7,608 nucleotides of DNA from Prevotellaceae bacterium (GTDB taxonomy: Bacteria; Bacteroidota; Bacteroidia; Bacteroidales; UBA932), in assembly GCA_031259225.1 (NCBI GenBank), contig JAIRLT010000185.1, positions 1 through 7,608 on the forward strand, in the 5' to 3' direction. Below, one piece after another: positions 1-5,719 of the stretch. Under the pieces are notes generated by a model. The model searched no databases. It had not been told where the DNA came from and saw only the letters and a program-made list of their open reading frames with translations. Position numbers and translations under genes: made by a program. Within the stretch, counting starts at the first letter, position 1. Each line of letters starts with the position of its first letter.

Positions 1-2
1 TT

Positions 3-539
3 ATTGATGAAGTAAAAGGCGGTAATATCCCACGCGAATATATTCCTTCGGTAGAAAAAGGTTTCAAAGCGGCTATGTCCAACGGCGTGTTGGCGGGTTA
101 CGAAGTGCCTGCATTGAAAATTACGCTGAGAGACGGTTCGTTCCACCCGGTGGATTCCGATTCGCTGTCTTTCGAAATTTGCGCACGCGCCGCTTTCCGC
201 CATGCACTGCCGAAAGCGCAGCCGATTTTAATGGAGCCTATCATGTCGTTGGAAGTGGTAACGCCCGAAGAATATATGGGCGACATTATCGGCGATTTGA
301 ACAAACGCCGCGGACAGATTACCAGCACAGACTCCAAAGGAAACGCCCGCATTATAAAGGCTAGTGTACCCTTGTCGGCGCAGTTCGGTTATGTAACGGC
401 ACTACGTACGTTGTCGTCGGGACGCGCTACGAGCACTATGGAATTTTCGCACTATGCGGAACTGCCGGCAAACCTTGCCAAGGAAGTCATCGAAAAGACC
501 GGCGGCGGACGCAGGAAAGACGTCGATTTGGATGAATAA
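3..539 (+). CDS. fusA: Elongation factor G, C-terminal part (5' end outside window)
   Basis: EF-G is the ribosomal translocase GTPase. It moves tRNAs and mRNA after peptide bond formation and, with RRF, splits ribosomes. The window opens in frame inside domain IV (reading [20 protein letters not shown]), and only the last 178 codons are present. Domain IV runs to about residue 95 of the fragment ([33 protein letters not shown]). Domain V follows and includes [20 protein letters not shown] and ATSTMEF, which are hallmark EF-G sequences. The GTPase domain lies upstream of the window. The ATG at position 75 is an internal methionine, not a start, because the frame is open and conserved to base 3. 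The C-terminus has a short basic then acidic tail ([12 protein letters not shown]). rpsJ follows 38 bp downstream, the usual str-operon neighbour in Bacteroidota. This is almost certainly the housekeeping copy. Confidence 0.97.
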   Translation: MDEVKGGNIPREYIPSVEKGFKAAMSNGVLAGYEVPALKITLRDGSFHPVDSDSLSFEICARAAFRHALPKAQPILMEPIMSLEVVTPEEYMGDIIGDLNKRRGQITSTDSKGNARIIKASVPLSAQFGYVTALRTLSSGRATSTMEFSHYAELPANLAKEVIEKTGGGRRKDVDLDE

Positions 540-577
540 TAATCTTTACATCTTGGATTTTTTAAATTAAAAATAAT

Positions 578-886
578 ATGAGCCAAAAAATCAGAATAAA
601 ATTGAAATCCTACGATCACATGTTGGTTGATAAATCAGCCGATAAAATCGTGAAAACGGTAAAAGCTACGGGCGTTGTAGTAAGCGGACCTATTCCCCTT
701 CCGACCGATAAAAAGATTTTTACCGTCAATCGTTCTACGTTCGTGAACAAAAAAGCGCGCGAACAGTTTGAACTGAACTCATTCCGCCGGTTGCTCGATA
801 TCTACAGCTCTACGCCCAAAACCGTAGATGCCTTGATGAAACTCGAATTGCCCAGTGGCGTTGAAGTAGAGATTAAAGTACTGTAG
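578..886 (+). CDS. rpsJ: 30S ribosomal protein S10
   Basis: S10 is a protein of the head of the small subunit; in other bacteria it also acts as NusE in antitermination complexes. At 102 residues the length is normal. Diagnostic segments are [10 protein letters not shown] at the N-terminus, the [10 protein letters not shown] loop, [15 protein letters not shown] in the ribosome-embedded extended loop, and [12 protein letters not shown] at the C-terminus. The start ATG is preceded by an A/T-rich stretch (TTAAAAATAAT) with no Shine-Dalgarno, as is usual in Bacteroidota. The gene is probably co-transcribed with fusA. Unusually, the next gene is not rplC. A double hairpin with a T-rich tail follows within 70 bp, so the transcript appears to end here and the rest of the S10 operon must lie elsewhere. 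Confidence 0.97.
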   Translation: MSQKIRIKLKSYDHMLVDKSADKIVKTVKATGVVVSGPIPLPTDKKIFTVNRSTFVNKKAREQFELNSFRRLLDIYSSTPKTVDALMKLELPSGVEVEIKVL

Positions 887-890
887 TTCC

Positions 891-954
891 ACTTCGCAAG
901 TGCGAAGTTACTTGATAACCTGCTCTGCAAAGAGTGGGTTTTGTTGTTTGTTTT
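891..954 (+). terminator. Tandem-hairpin intrinsic terminator after rpsJ
   Basis: Two hairpins stand in series. The first is a perfect 7-bp stem ACTTCGC/GCGAAGT (891-897 with 902-908) closed by AAGT. The second is a 10-bp stem at 917-926 with 931-940 (AACCTGCTCT/AGAGTGGGTT, with two G-U wobbles). It is closed by a GCAA tetraloop of the GNRA type and followed by a T-rich run at 941-954. The second hairpin with its T tail is the likely terminator of the fusA-rpsJ transcript. Confidence 0.75.
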
Positions 955-973
955 CGCTTATACCCGTTAAATC

Positions 974-1303
974 ATGCATGATATTTCTTTTTTCGAGCAA
1001 GTATGGGAAGTCGTAAAATGTATTCCTTATGGACGTGTTACAAGCTATGGCGCCATAGCGCGGGCGTTAGGTTCGGCACAGTCGTCGCGCATGGTTGGGT
1101 GGGCGATGAATGCGGTGCACGGACGATCCGATGTACCAGCCCACCGCGTAGTAAACCGTAACGGATTATTGAGTGGGAAAATGCACTTCGGTTCTCCACA
1201 AGAGATGCAACGCCGCCTTCAAGCCGAAGGCATAAAGGTGAAAAAAGACAAAATCGTTGATTTCGAAAAACTGTTTTGGGATCCGATAAAAGAATTGGGA
1301 TAG
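974..1303 (+). CDS. Alkyltransferase-like protein (MGMT/Ogt DNA-binding domain, Cys replaced by Ala)
   Basis: This is a stand-alone DNA-binding domain of the O6-methylguanine methyltransferase family, 109 residues, the size typical of ATL proteins. Visible family elements are FFEQVWEVVKCIPYGRVTSYGAIA (residues 6-29, with Tyr25 and the helix-turn-helix) and the arginine-finger region SSRMVGWAMNAV (residues 37-48, Arg39). The active-site segment PAHRVVNRNGLLSGK (residues 55-69) is where true methyltransferases carry PCHRV. The alkyl-acceptor Cys is Ala56, so the protein cannot accept the alkyl group itself. From the family, ATL proteins bind O6-alkylguanine, flip it out and mark it for nucleotide excision repair. 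That role here is inferred. No clear promoter or Shine-Dalgarno is visible in the short gap after the rpsJ terminator. A separate terminator follows, so the gene is probably monocistronic. Confidence 0.93.
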   Translation: MHDISFFEQVWEVVKCIPYGRVTSYGAIARALGSAQSSRMVGWAMNAVHGRSDVPAHRVVNRNGLLSGKMHFGSPQEMQRRLQAEGIKVKKDKIVDFEKLFWDPIKELG

Positions 1304-1325
1304 GATAAAAAATAAATGGGTTATC

Positions 1326-1359
1326 GTTTTGTCTATTTATGTCCGGACGAAACATTTTT
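1326..1359 (+). terminator. Probable intrinsic terminator after the ATL gene
   Basis: An 8-bp stem GTTTTGTC (1326-1333) pairs with GACGAAAC (1346-1353) with one T-G wobble across a 12-nt loop, and is followed by ATTTTTA. It lies 22 bp after the stop codon. The long loop makes it weaker than the other terminators in this window. Confidence 0.5.
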
Positions 1360-1360
1360 A

Positions 1361-1388
1361 TTTGCAAATTTTTTTTTGCGTAACTTTA
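1361..1388 (+). promoter_or_regulatory. Possible promoter of the secreted-protein/gcvT unit
   Basis: TTTG at 1361-1364 and TAACTTTA at 1381-1388 resemble the Bacteroidota -33 and -7 elements. The -7 has one mismatch to TAnnTTTG. The 16-bp spacing is shorter than the usual 19-21, so the assignment is tentative. The expected start site is about 20 nt before the ATG at 1412. Confidence 0.35.
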
Positions 1389-1411
1389 CAAAAATTTTTA
1401 GAAATTGAATT

Positions 1412-2275
1412 ATGAAAAAGCTTTTATTCCTGCTATGGTTGCCAGTTGCCGTAAATTTATCGGCACAAGAGTGTATAGCACCTACGATTGAACAAATTGA
1501 ACGTTTTTCACGTACCACCTTGAATGTAGTGCTGCCGGGCGAAAATATTATCCTCGAAGCGGCTCTGAAAGAAGCAATAGAAAACAAATGGAAAATTACG
1601 CCGCTAAAATTTATTGACAAACCGGAATTCGAAGCAAACACCGGCGATGCAAACCGTACCTTCCTTCTCTTGGTGGGCGGCAGTTTCCATAAGAATTCGG
1701 AGGAAAAATTGTTTGTTTATACTTTCCTGAACTTATTGATGGGTGGCGGCGTATCATTGGAAACATTATCTGAATTTTTATTGTTGCCGGTATCGTGCGA
1801 CGGGCAGTCTATCGACAAGTCGCTATTATTTATGGATGCGTTTGTGGATATTATGCAACGCCATATTGTGAGCATGCAACAAAACCCCAAATTGGCGAAA
1901 CAAAAGTTAGACGATATCTACAATAAAAATATTGAACGATTAACCGGTCGTTACCTGATGCTGGTGAAAGACGACATTGCTTACACGGTAACCGAAGAAG
2001 AAAAACAACAACAATTCAACAACCGTTTGAGCATCGTAGAAGACAGCGATGTTGAAAACGCTGTAATAAACGAGGCAAAAAACCAAGTCATTGGATTGAC
2101 ATTGTATCCGCGCGTGGGAAGTCCGAAAGGCACTTTTTGTTACAATATGCTGATTGCAGCCGATACGCATGAACTCATCTACTACAAGCGGCACAATGTA
2201 AGCAAAAAGGATAATCAAGGTTTTTTAAAAGAAGAATTAAAACGTTTCGGCATCTACCTGCGAAAATCAAAATAA
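1412..2275 (+). CDS. Secreted/periplasmic protein of unknown function
   Basis: The protein has 287 residues. Residues 1-18 form a signal peptide (Lys-Lys, then LLFLLWLPVAVNLSA), with likely signal peptidase I cleavage before Gln19. Cys21 is not in a lipobox. No named catalytic motif is recognisable in the mature protein. Landmarks are an A-x-x-x-A-I-E-x-K-W-K-I-T-P segment (about residues 52-66), a hydrophobic strand FLLLVGGSF (about 84-92) followed by FVYTFLNLLMGGG, a charged helical stretch rich in Lys and Gln (about 150-210), and a C-terminal part with YNMLIAADTHELIYYKRH. The alternation W..TP.., F(L)VL, YTFLNLLLG is, from memory, that of a conserved Bacteroidales family with no assigned function. 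I could not check this by search. The gene starts 9 bp before gcvT, so co-transcription is likely, but gcvT gives no clear hint of the protein's role. Confidence 0.85.
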   Translation: MKKLLFLLWLPVAVNLSAQECIAPTIEQIERFSRTTLNVVLPGENIILEAALKEAIENKWKITPLKFIDKPEFEANTGDANRTFLLLVGGSFHKNSEEKLFVYTFLNLLMGGGVSLETLSEFLLLPVSCDGQSIDKSLLFMDAFVDIMQRHIVSMQQNPKLAKQKLDDIYNKNIERLTGRYLMLVKDDIAYTVTEEEKQQQFNNRLSIVEDSDVENAVINEAKNQVIGLTLYPRVGSPKGTFCYNMLIAADTHELIYYKRHNVSKKDNQGFLKEELKRFGIYLRKSK

Positions 2276-2284
2276 AGAAAACGT

Positions 2285-3397
2285 ATGAAGACAACTGTTT
2301 TTACAACAAATCACATTAAGTTAGGTGCGAAAATGATTTCGTTTGCAGGCTATAACATGCCTGTAGAATATTCCGGCATCAACGACGAACACCTTGCCGT
2401 ATGCGGGAAAGTAGGCGTATTCGACGTTAGCCACATGGGCGAAATTTGGGTAAAAGGCGCGAATGCATTGGCGTTTATACAATATGTAACATCGAACGAC
2501 GCAGCAGTATTGACGGCAGGAAAGGTGCAATACTCGGCTTTCCTCAACGGCAAAGGTGGTATTGTAGACGACTTGCTGGTATATTGCATCGATGCGCAGA
2601 CATATTTGTTGGTCGTGAATGCTGCCAATATTGAAAAAGATTGGAATTTCTTGTGTTCGCATGCGCCGCGTTTCCACCTCACGCCGGGAAAAGAACTGTA
2701 CAACGCTTCCGATGAAATTTGCCAATTGGCGATACAGGGACCGCTGGCTTTGAAAACCATTCAAAAAATTTGCAGCCAGCCGATTTCTGATATGGAATAC
2801 TATACTTTCCAAAAGCTAACGGTAGCAGGCATTCCCAACGCTATTCTATCCATTACCGGATATACGGGTGCAGGCGGCGGGGAAATTTATGTAGCCAACG
2901 AAGACGGCGCGCGCTTGTGGGACGCGGTGTTTGAAGCCGGGCAGGAATTCGGTATCCAACCCATTGGATTGGGTGCGCGCGATACCCTGCGTTTGGAAAT
3001 GGGCTTCTGCCTTTACGGCAACGATATTGACGACACTACTTCACCTATCGAAGCAGGCTTGGGGTGGATTACCAAATTCAGCGAAGCAAAAGGCAATTTC
3101 ATTGACCGGGCTTTACTGGAACAACAGAAACAGGCAGGCGTTACACGCAAGCTAACCGGTTTCCGCATGGTGGATAAAGGCGTCCCACGCCATGGATACG
3201 AATTGTGCGATGCAACGGGCGCAACGATTGGCATCGTTACTTCCGGCACCATGTCGCCCATGCTGAAAACAGGCATTGGCTTGGGATATGTGCCGCCGGC
3301 ATGGGCAAAAGCCGGTTCCGGAATTTTTGTCAAAGTACGCGAACGCTTGCTGAAAGCGGAAGTAACGAAATTACCATTCCGCAAAAACGCCAACTAA
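2285..3397 (+). CDS. gcvT: Glycine cleavage system T protein (aminomethyltransferase)
   Basis: GcvT takes the aminomethyl group carried on the lipoyl arm of H protein, releases ammonia and forms 5,10-methylene-tetrahydrofolate in the cytoplasm. At 370 residues the length is normal. Conserved segments in order are [12 protein letters not shown] (residues 20-31), [11 protein letters not shown] (44-54), [10 protein letters not shown] with the catalytic-site Asp (91-100, Asp95/Asp96), LAIQGPLA (148-155), [11 protein letters not shown] (192-202), [19 protein letters not shown] (229-247), SPIEAGLGW (253-261) and the C-terminal barrel with [18 protein letters not shown] (319-336). The GYTG site reads A-G-G-G where many homologues have E-x-G-F. 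I take this as lineage variation because all other core positions are intact. The ATG at 2285 has an A-rich upstream region (AATAAAGAAAACGT) and no Shine-Dalgarno. The other glycine-cleavage genes (gcvH, gcvP) are not in the window. Confidence 0.97.
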   Translation: MKTTVFTTNHIKLGAKMISFAGYNMPVEYSGINDEHLAVCGKVGVFDVSHMGEIWVKGANALAFIQYVTSNDAAVLTAGKVQYSAFLNGKGGIVDDLLVYCIDAQTYLLVVNAANIEKDWNFLCSHAPRFHLTPGKELYNASDEICQLAIQGPLALKTIQKICSQPISDMEYYTFQKLTVAGIPNAILSITGYTGAGGGEIYVANEDGARLWDAVFEAGQEFGIQPIGLGARDTLRLEMGFCLYGNDIDDTTSPIEAGLGWITKFSEAKGNFIDRALLEQQKQAGVTRKLTGFRMVDKGVPRHGYELCDATGATIGIVTSGTMSPMLKTGIGLGYVPPAWAKAGSGIFVKVRERLLKAEVTKLPFRKNAN

Positions 3398-3403
3398 AAA
3401 ACA

Positions 3404-3435
3404 TTTGCGAGAAGCAAATATTTTATTTATCTTTG
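3404..3435 (+). promoter_or_regulatory. Promoter of rplS-tRNA-Arg (Bacteroidota type)
   Basis: TTTG at 3404-3407, a 20-bp spacer, then TATCTTTG at 3428-3435 match the Bacteroidota TTTG-N19-21-TAnnTTTG consensus exactly. The predicted start is near 3440, giving a leader of about 68 nt before the rplS ATG. The -33 element lies inside a small inverted repeat (ATTTGC 3403-3408 with GCAAAT 3414-3419) followed by ATTTTATTT. That repeat may also serve as a weak end for the gcvT transcript. Confidence 0.75.
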
Positions 3436-3452
3436 CAGCCCAAAATAAAAAC

Positions 3453-3491
3453 GCAACCGCTTACATTGGATATAGACGCCGGTAATGTTGC
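3453..3491 (+). promoter_or_regulatory. Candidate structured leader of rplS
   Basis: In the predicted 5' UTR, GCAAC (3453-3457) pairs with GTTGC (3487-3491), TTAC (3461-3464) with GTAA (3482-3485), and GG (3468-3469) may pair with CC (3479-3480). An asymmetric internal loop (CGC opposite T) separates the two main helices. The structure ends 16 nt before the start codon. Ribosomal protein genes often carry such leaders for autoregulation by their product. That L19 binds here is inference only. Confidence 0.35.
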
Positions 3492-3507
3492 ACAAAAATT
3501 TAAAATT

Positions 3508-3894
3508 ATGGACTTAATTAAGATTGCGGAACAGGCGTTTGCCACCGAAGCGAAAAACTTCCCGGTATTTAAAGCCGGCGATACGATTACGGTAACTTAT
3601 CGCATCAAGGAAGAGAATAAGGAACGATTACAAAAATTTCGCGGCGTATGTATCCAACGTAAAGGTGCCGGCGTTACACAGACATTTACCGTTCGGAAAA
3701 TTTCCAATGGCATTGGGGTAGAACGCATTTTCCCGCTAACCTCGCCGTTCATTGAAAATATAGAACTGAACAAAGTAGGTAAGGTGCGTCGCGCACGGAT
3801 TTTCTACCTGCGTAAACTCACCGGCAAGAAAGCGCGCATCAAAGAAAAGAAAATGGCGCTGATAGTAGAAGAAAATACGGCGCAGGAACAATAA
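3508..3894 (+). CDS. rplS: 50S ribosomal protein L19
   Basis: L19 sits at the 30S-50S interface of the large subunit. The protein has 128 residues, slightly long for the family because of a short acidic C-terminal tail. Typical segments are F-K-A-G-D-T-I-T-V-T-Y-R-I-K-E (about residues 21-35), KERLQKFRGVCIQRKGAG (38-55), SNGIGVERIFPLTSPFIENI (66-85), and VGKVRRARIFYLRKLTGKKA (90-109). The frame is open much further upstream, overlapping the end of gcvT. The start is set at 3508 because the sequence MDLIKIAEQAFA fits the phylum's L19 N-terminus and because the promoter at 3404-3435 puts the transcript start downstream of any earlier ATG. The gene is not beside trmD or rpsP as in many bacteria. 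It is followed after 7 nt by tRNA-Arg, with which it probably shares a transcript. Confidence 0.96.
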   Translation: MDLIKIAEQAFATEAKNFPVFKAGDTITVTYRIKEENKERLQKFRGVCIQRKGAGVTQTFTVRKISNGIGVERIFPLTSPFIENIELNKVGKVRRARIFYLRKLTGKKARIKEKKMALIVEENTAQEQ

Positions 3895-3901
3895 ACATAT
3901 T

Positions 3902-3975
3902 GGCCCCATAGCTCAACTGAATAGAGTATTTGACTACGGATCAAAAGGTTGCAGGTTTGAATCCTGCTGGGGTCA
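3902..3975 (+). tRNA. tRNA-Arg (anticodon ACG)
   Basis: A full cloverleaf can be drawn. The acceptor GGCCCCA pairs with TGGGGTC (3902-3908 with 3968-3974, one G-T). The D stem is GCTC/GAGT. The anticodon stem TTTGA/TCAAA encloses loop CTACGGA with anticodon ACG at 3936-3938. The variable region is AGGTT. The T stem GCAGG/CCTGC has loop TTTGAAT, and the discriminator is A3975. A34 would be deaminated to inosine by TadA so that CGU, CGC and CGA are read. The 3' CCA is not encoded. The D loop reads AACTGAATA, with GA where most tRNAs have G18-G19. The tRNA starts 8 nt after the rplS stop, implying that it is processed from an rplS-tRNA transcript. Confidence 0.95.
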
Positions 3976-3986
3976 CAAACAAAAGG

Positions 3987-4014
3987 AAACCGCTATTTTT
4001 TAGCGGTTTTTTTT
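3987..4014 (+). terminator. Intrinsic terminator after tRNA-Arg
   Basis: A perfect 9-bp stem AAACCGCTA (3987-3995) with TAGCGGTTT (4001-4009), a TTTTT loop and a continuous T run follows the tRNA by 11 nt. The A/T symmetry means it could also stop the convergent minus-strand transcript of the FISUMP gene; on that strand it is followed by TTCCTTTTG. Confidence 0.88.
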
Positions 4015-4108
4015 ATAGTTATGCGCTGAAACCCTAAGGAGGAAAAGGCACAACGAACACAGGAAGCAATACTTTTTGCCTCGTTATATTAAATTATGTT
4101 TACTAAAA

Positions 4109-5311
4109 TTACAGCTGGCGGAAGCAACGAACTGCGGCATATGCATGATAAGCGTTCTGCCCCAACGCAAGGTCTCCGCATTTAATAGTTTCATTACCAT
4201 CTATTATGAAGCCATTGTCTCTATACGTGTCATTCGTATAAAATTCATTGTATCTTACGCTAATCGCTTCATTTAGCACACCGATCACGCTCGCGAAACC
4301 GTAATAATCTGTGATCGGGGAGCAAGTCGAATTATGTGCTCTTATACGTTCACACGTTGCAGCGTTGGAACCAATTGAATTCACGAGGGACGCGTAATTA
4401 GATGTAATAGGCAGTAACCAACCGGATGGGCATATACCTTGTACATTACCATTAGCGCCACTCGAGCCACCATACGACCCATAAGCTTGTGCCCATGTAT
4501 AAATCCTGCCACATTCATCTTTTGTGCAACCGCTAATAGCAACACCTACCGTAGAACCATTATAGCTTGCTAATTTTACATTCTGCGCTAACCACCATTT
4601 ATCGTCGGGCATGAATACAATCCGGTATAATTCATTATCGCGCGTGTCTTTTATCCACGCTTCCCAATTCTGTGCGCCACTGGTGCGCTGTTGGCAAAGA
4701 TGCGTGACGTCAATAAATAAATCGCTTCCTTGATAAGGACAAAAAATGCCCGGACACTCCGTTTTATCCCTTATAGTAGTAGGCGTAATGGTCAATGCCG
4801 AAGTGGCAAGTGTTGTTTCACTTACTGTTTGGGTAGTTATCCCATCGGAAGCAATCAGCGTAAACGGCGGCGTACCTTTGAGAGTATAAGTCCCATTCGC
4901 CGCCGTTACATTTGGCGGGCAGTCGGAAACATAAGCACACCAATTGAATTTTAATTCGGTAATGTTTAGTTGAACGGTAACTGTGGCGCTATAACTATCA
5001 CTATTTCCTTGCAACCAAAACCCTTGCCGGTTGCTACCGTCATACGAAACAGACGCCGTTGGCGATGCAGCGGACACAGCAGCGCGTGTCCATGAGTTAC
5101 CGGAAGTAGTATTGTTAGCATTGACTTTGACGTAGTCTATCCATACCCATACTTTCGAAAGGTGTGTAGCATCGCGCGAGCCGGTATTCCACCACACGCG
5201 GAAAGACACGGTTTTGTTTGCATAATTTGCGCTGACCGGTTCGACATTTGTTACCTGTGCGCTTGCTGCAACACTTGCGAGCATTGCGAAAAAGAAAAAT
5301 TTTGGTCTCAT
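4109..5311 (-). CDS. Secreted protein with C-terminal FISUMP domain
   Basis: The protein has 400 residues. Residues 1-18 are a signal peptide (MRPKFFFFAMLASVAASA, cleavage before Gln19). Residues 20-157 look like a beta-rich module (FRVWWNTGSRDATHLSKVWVWIDY near 37-60, GFWLQGNSDSYSATVTVQL near 97-115, FNWCAYVSDCPPNVT near 122-135, TYTLKGTPPFTL near 141-152). Residues about 216-398 match the FISUMP ('Fibrobacter succinogenes major paralogous') domain: W-E-A-W-I-K-D-x-R-D-N-x-x-Y-R-I-V, WWLAQNVK, CGRIYTWAQAYG, ICPSGWLLP and the terminal VRCF. The mature protein has 12 cysteines, an even number that allows disulfides, consistent with export. No type IX secretion C-terminal domain or other anchor is visible; the FISUMP fold ends the protein. 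Function is unknown. FISUMP proteins are surface or extracellular and often form large paralogous sets. The gene stands alone on this strand, behind a long structured non-coding stretch with a good promoter at its far end. Confidence 0.88.
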   Translation of the reverse strand: MRPKFFFFAMLASVAASAQVTNVEPVSANYANKTVSFRVWWNTGSRDATHLSKVWVWIDYVKVNANNTTSGNSWTRAAVSAASPTASVSYDGSNRQGFWLQGNSDSYSATVTVQLNITELKFNWCAYVSDCPPNVTAANGTYTLKGTPPFTLIASDGITTQTVSETTLATSALTITPTTIRDKTECPGIFCPYQGSDLFIDVTHLCQQRTSGAQNWEAWIKDTRDNELYRIVFMPDDKWWLAQNVKLASYNGSTVGVAISGCTKDECGRIYTWAQAYGSYGGSSGANGNVQGICPSGWLLPITSNYASLVNSIGSNAATCERIRAHNSTCSPITDYYGFASVIGVLNEAISVRYNEFYTNDTYRDNGFIIDGNETIKCGDLALGQNAYHAYAAVRCFRQL

Positions 5312-5342
5312 AATTTTTTTATTTTTTATTTGTTGTTATTTT

Positions 5343-5400
5343 GTAGCATCAGGGTTGTTTCCAAACACAAACCTTTTTTATATAAACAACCCCTTGCTAC
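5343..5400. repeat. Large hairpin just upstream of the FISUMP start codon
   Basis: GTAGCA (5343-5348) pairs with TGCTAC (5395-5400), and GGGTTGTTT (5352-5360) pairs perfectly with AAACAACCC (5384-5392). That makes 15 bp in total with a small TCA/CT internal loop and a 23-nt apical region. On the minus strand it lies in the predicted 5' leader, ending 31 nt before the FISUMP ATG. On the plus strand it is followed by GATTTTTTATT and so looks like a terminator, although no plus-strand gene precedes it. Confidence 0.6.
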
Positions 5401-5481
5401 GATTTTTTATTCGTTGCCAATTTTCGAAGAATGATTTACAGCTCATGGATTTTTCATCTTTTTGCCACAAGTCATTTTCCG

Positions 5482-5659
5482 TTTACTATTTGTCTTACGT
5501 TGTCTATTGTATAAAATGAAACGTAGACTATACTTATCAATTCAAAGGTTATAGACGACCCGTTAAGAAATAAGCAAAGTCCACGCTTTTTGTGGAAACC
5601 CACTTTATTCTTCTTAACAAAAATTGTCTATATTCTTGAATTGGAAAAAAGTTAGTAAA
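5482..5659 (-). ncRNA. Candidate structured RNA: long leader of the FISUMP gene or small RNA
   Basis: The 419-bp gap between the FISUMP gene and miaA has no credible gene but several long inverted repeats. The core is a 106-nt imperfect hairpin: 5538-5545 with 5636-5643 (CAATTCAA/TTGAATTG), 5550-5556 with 5626-5632 (TATAGAC/GTCTATA), 5562-5569 with 5611-5618 (GTTAAGAA/TTCTTAAC), 5570-5573 with 5605-5608, and 5580-5584 with 5592-5596 (TCCAC/GTGGA). This is about 32 bp in all, separated by internal loops. An outer helix TTTACTA/TAGTAAA (5482-5488 with 5653-5659) and a small hairpin GTCTA/TAGAC (5502-5506 with 5524-5528) would make a three-way junction. The strand is assigned from the consensus promoter at 5689-5719. 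This matches no RNA family that I recognise. It could instead be a decayed inverted-repeat element. Confidence 0.4.
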
Positions 5660-5688
5660 ATTATTTTCAAAGAACATCAATAATGCTG

Positions 5689-5719
5689 CAAATATATTAC
5701 TTTATTTTTTAATTGCAAA
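5689..5719 (-). promoter_or_regulatory. Consensus Bacteroidota promoter reading toward the FISUMP gene
   Basis: On the minus strand, TTTG (5719-5716), exactly 19 bp, then TATATTTG (5696-5689) is a perfect match to TTTG-N19-TAnnTTTG. It sits 11 bp past the miaA stop codon and points the same way as miaA and the FISUMP gene. The predicted start near 5684 gives a leader of about 370 nt before the FISUMP ATG, or the 5' end of a separate small RNA. Confidence 0.72.

Noticed and set aside
1341..1348. 8-bp palindrome GTCCGGAC as a possible operator
   Set aside because: Its right half is part of the terminator stem after the ATL gene, and a single 8-bp palindrome is not informative by itself.
2321..2812. 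Minus-strand open frames of 163 and 136 codons opposite gcvT
   Set aside because: gcvT is intact and conserved throughout; the antisense frames show no domain, no signal and no promoter.
3205..3507. In-frame extension of rplS upstream, overlapping the end of gcvT by almost 200 bp
   Set aside because: The extension has no L19 homology, the promoter at 3404-3435 lies inside it, and the ATG at 3508 gives the standard L19 N-terminus.
4063..4082. Possible minus-strand terminator of the FISUMP gene (GAGGCAA with TTGCTTC)
   Set aside because: The 7-bp stem forms only with a wobble and no T-run follows on that strand. The bidirectional hairpin at 3987-4009 is the better candidate.
4076..4276. Plus-strand 66-codon frame opposite the 3' end of the FISUMP gene
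   Set aside because: The overlapped minus-strand frame encodes the conserved FISUMP C-terminus, and the short peptide resembles nothing.
5162..5434. Cysteine-rich 90-codon plus-strand frame over the FISUMP 5' end
   Set aside because: It is antisense to the signal peptide and N-terminal module, and its second half runs through the hairpin and AT-rich leader. No promoter or homology was seen.
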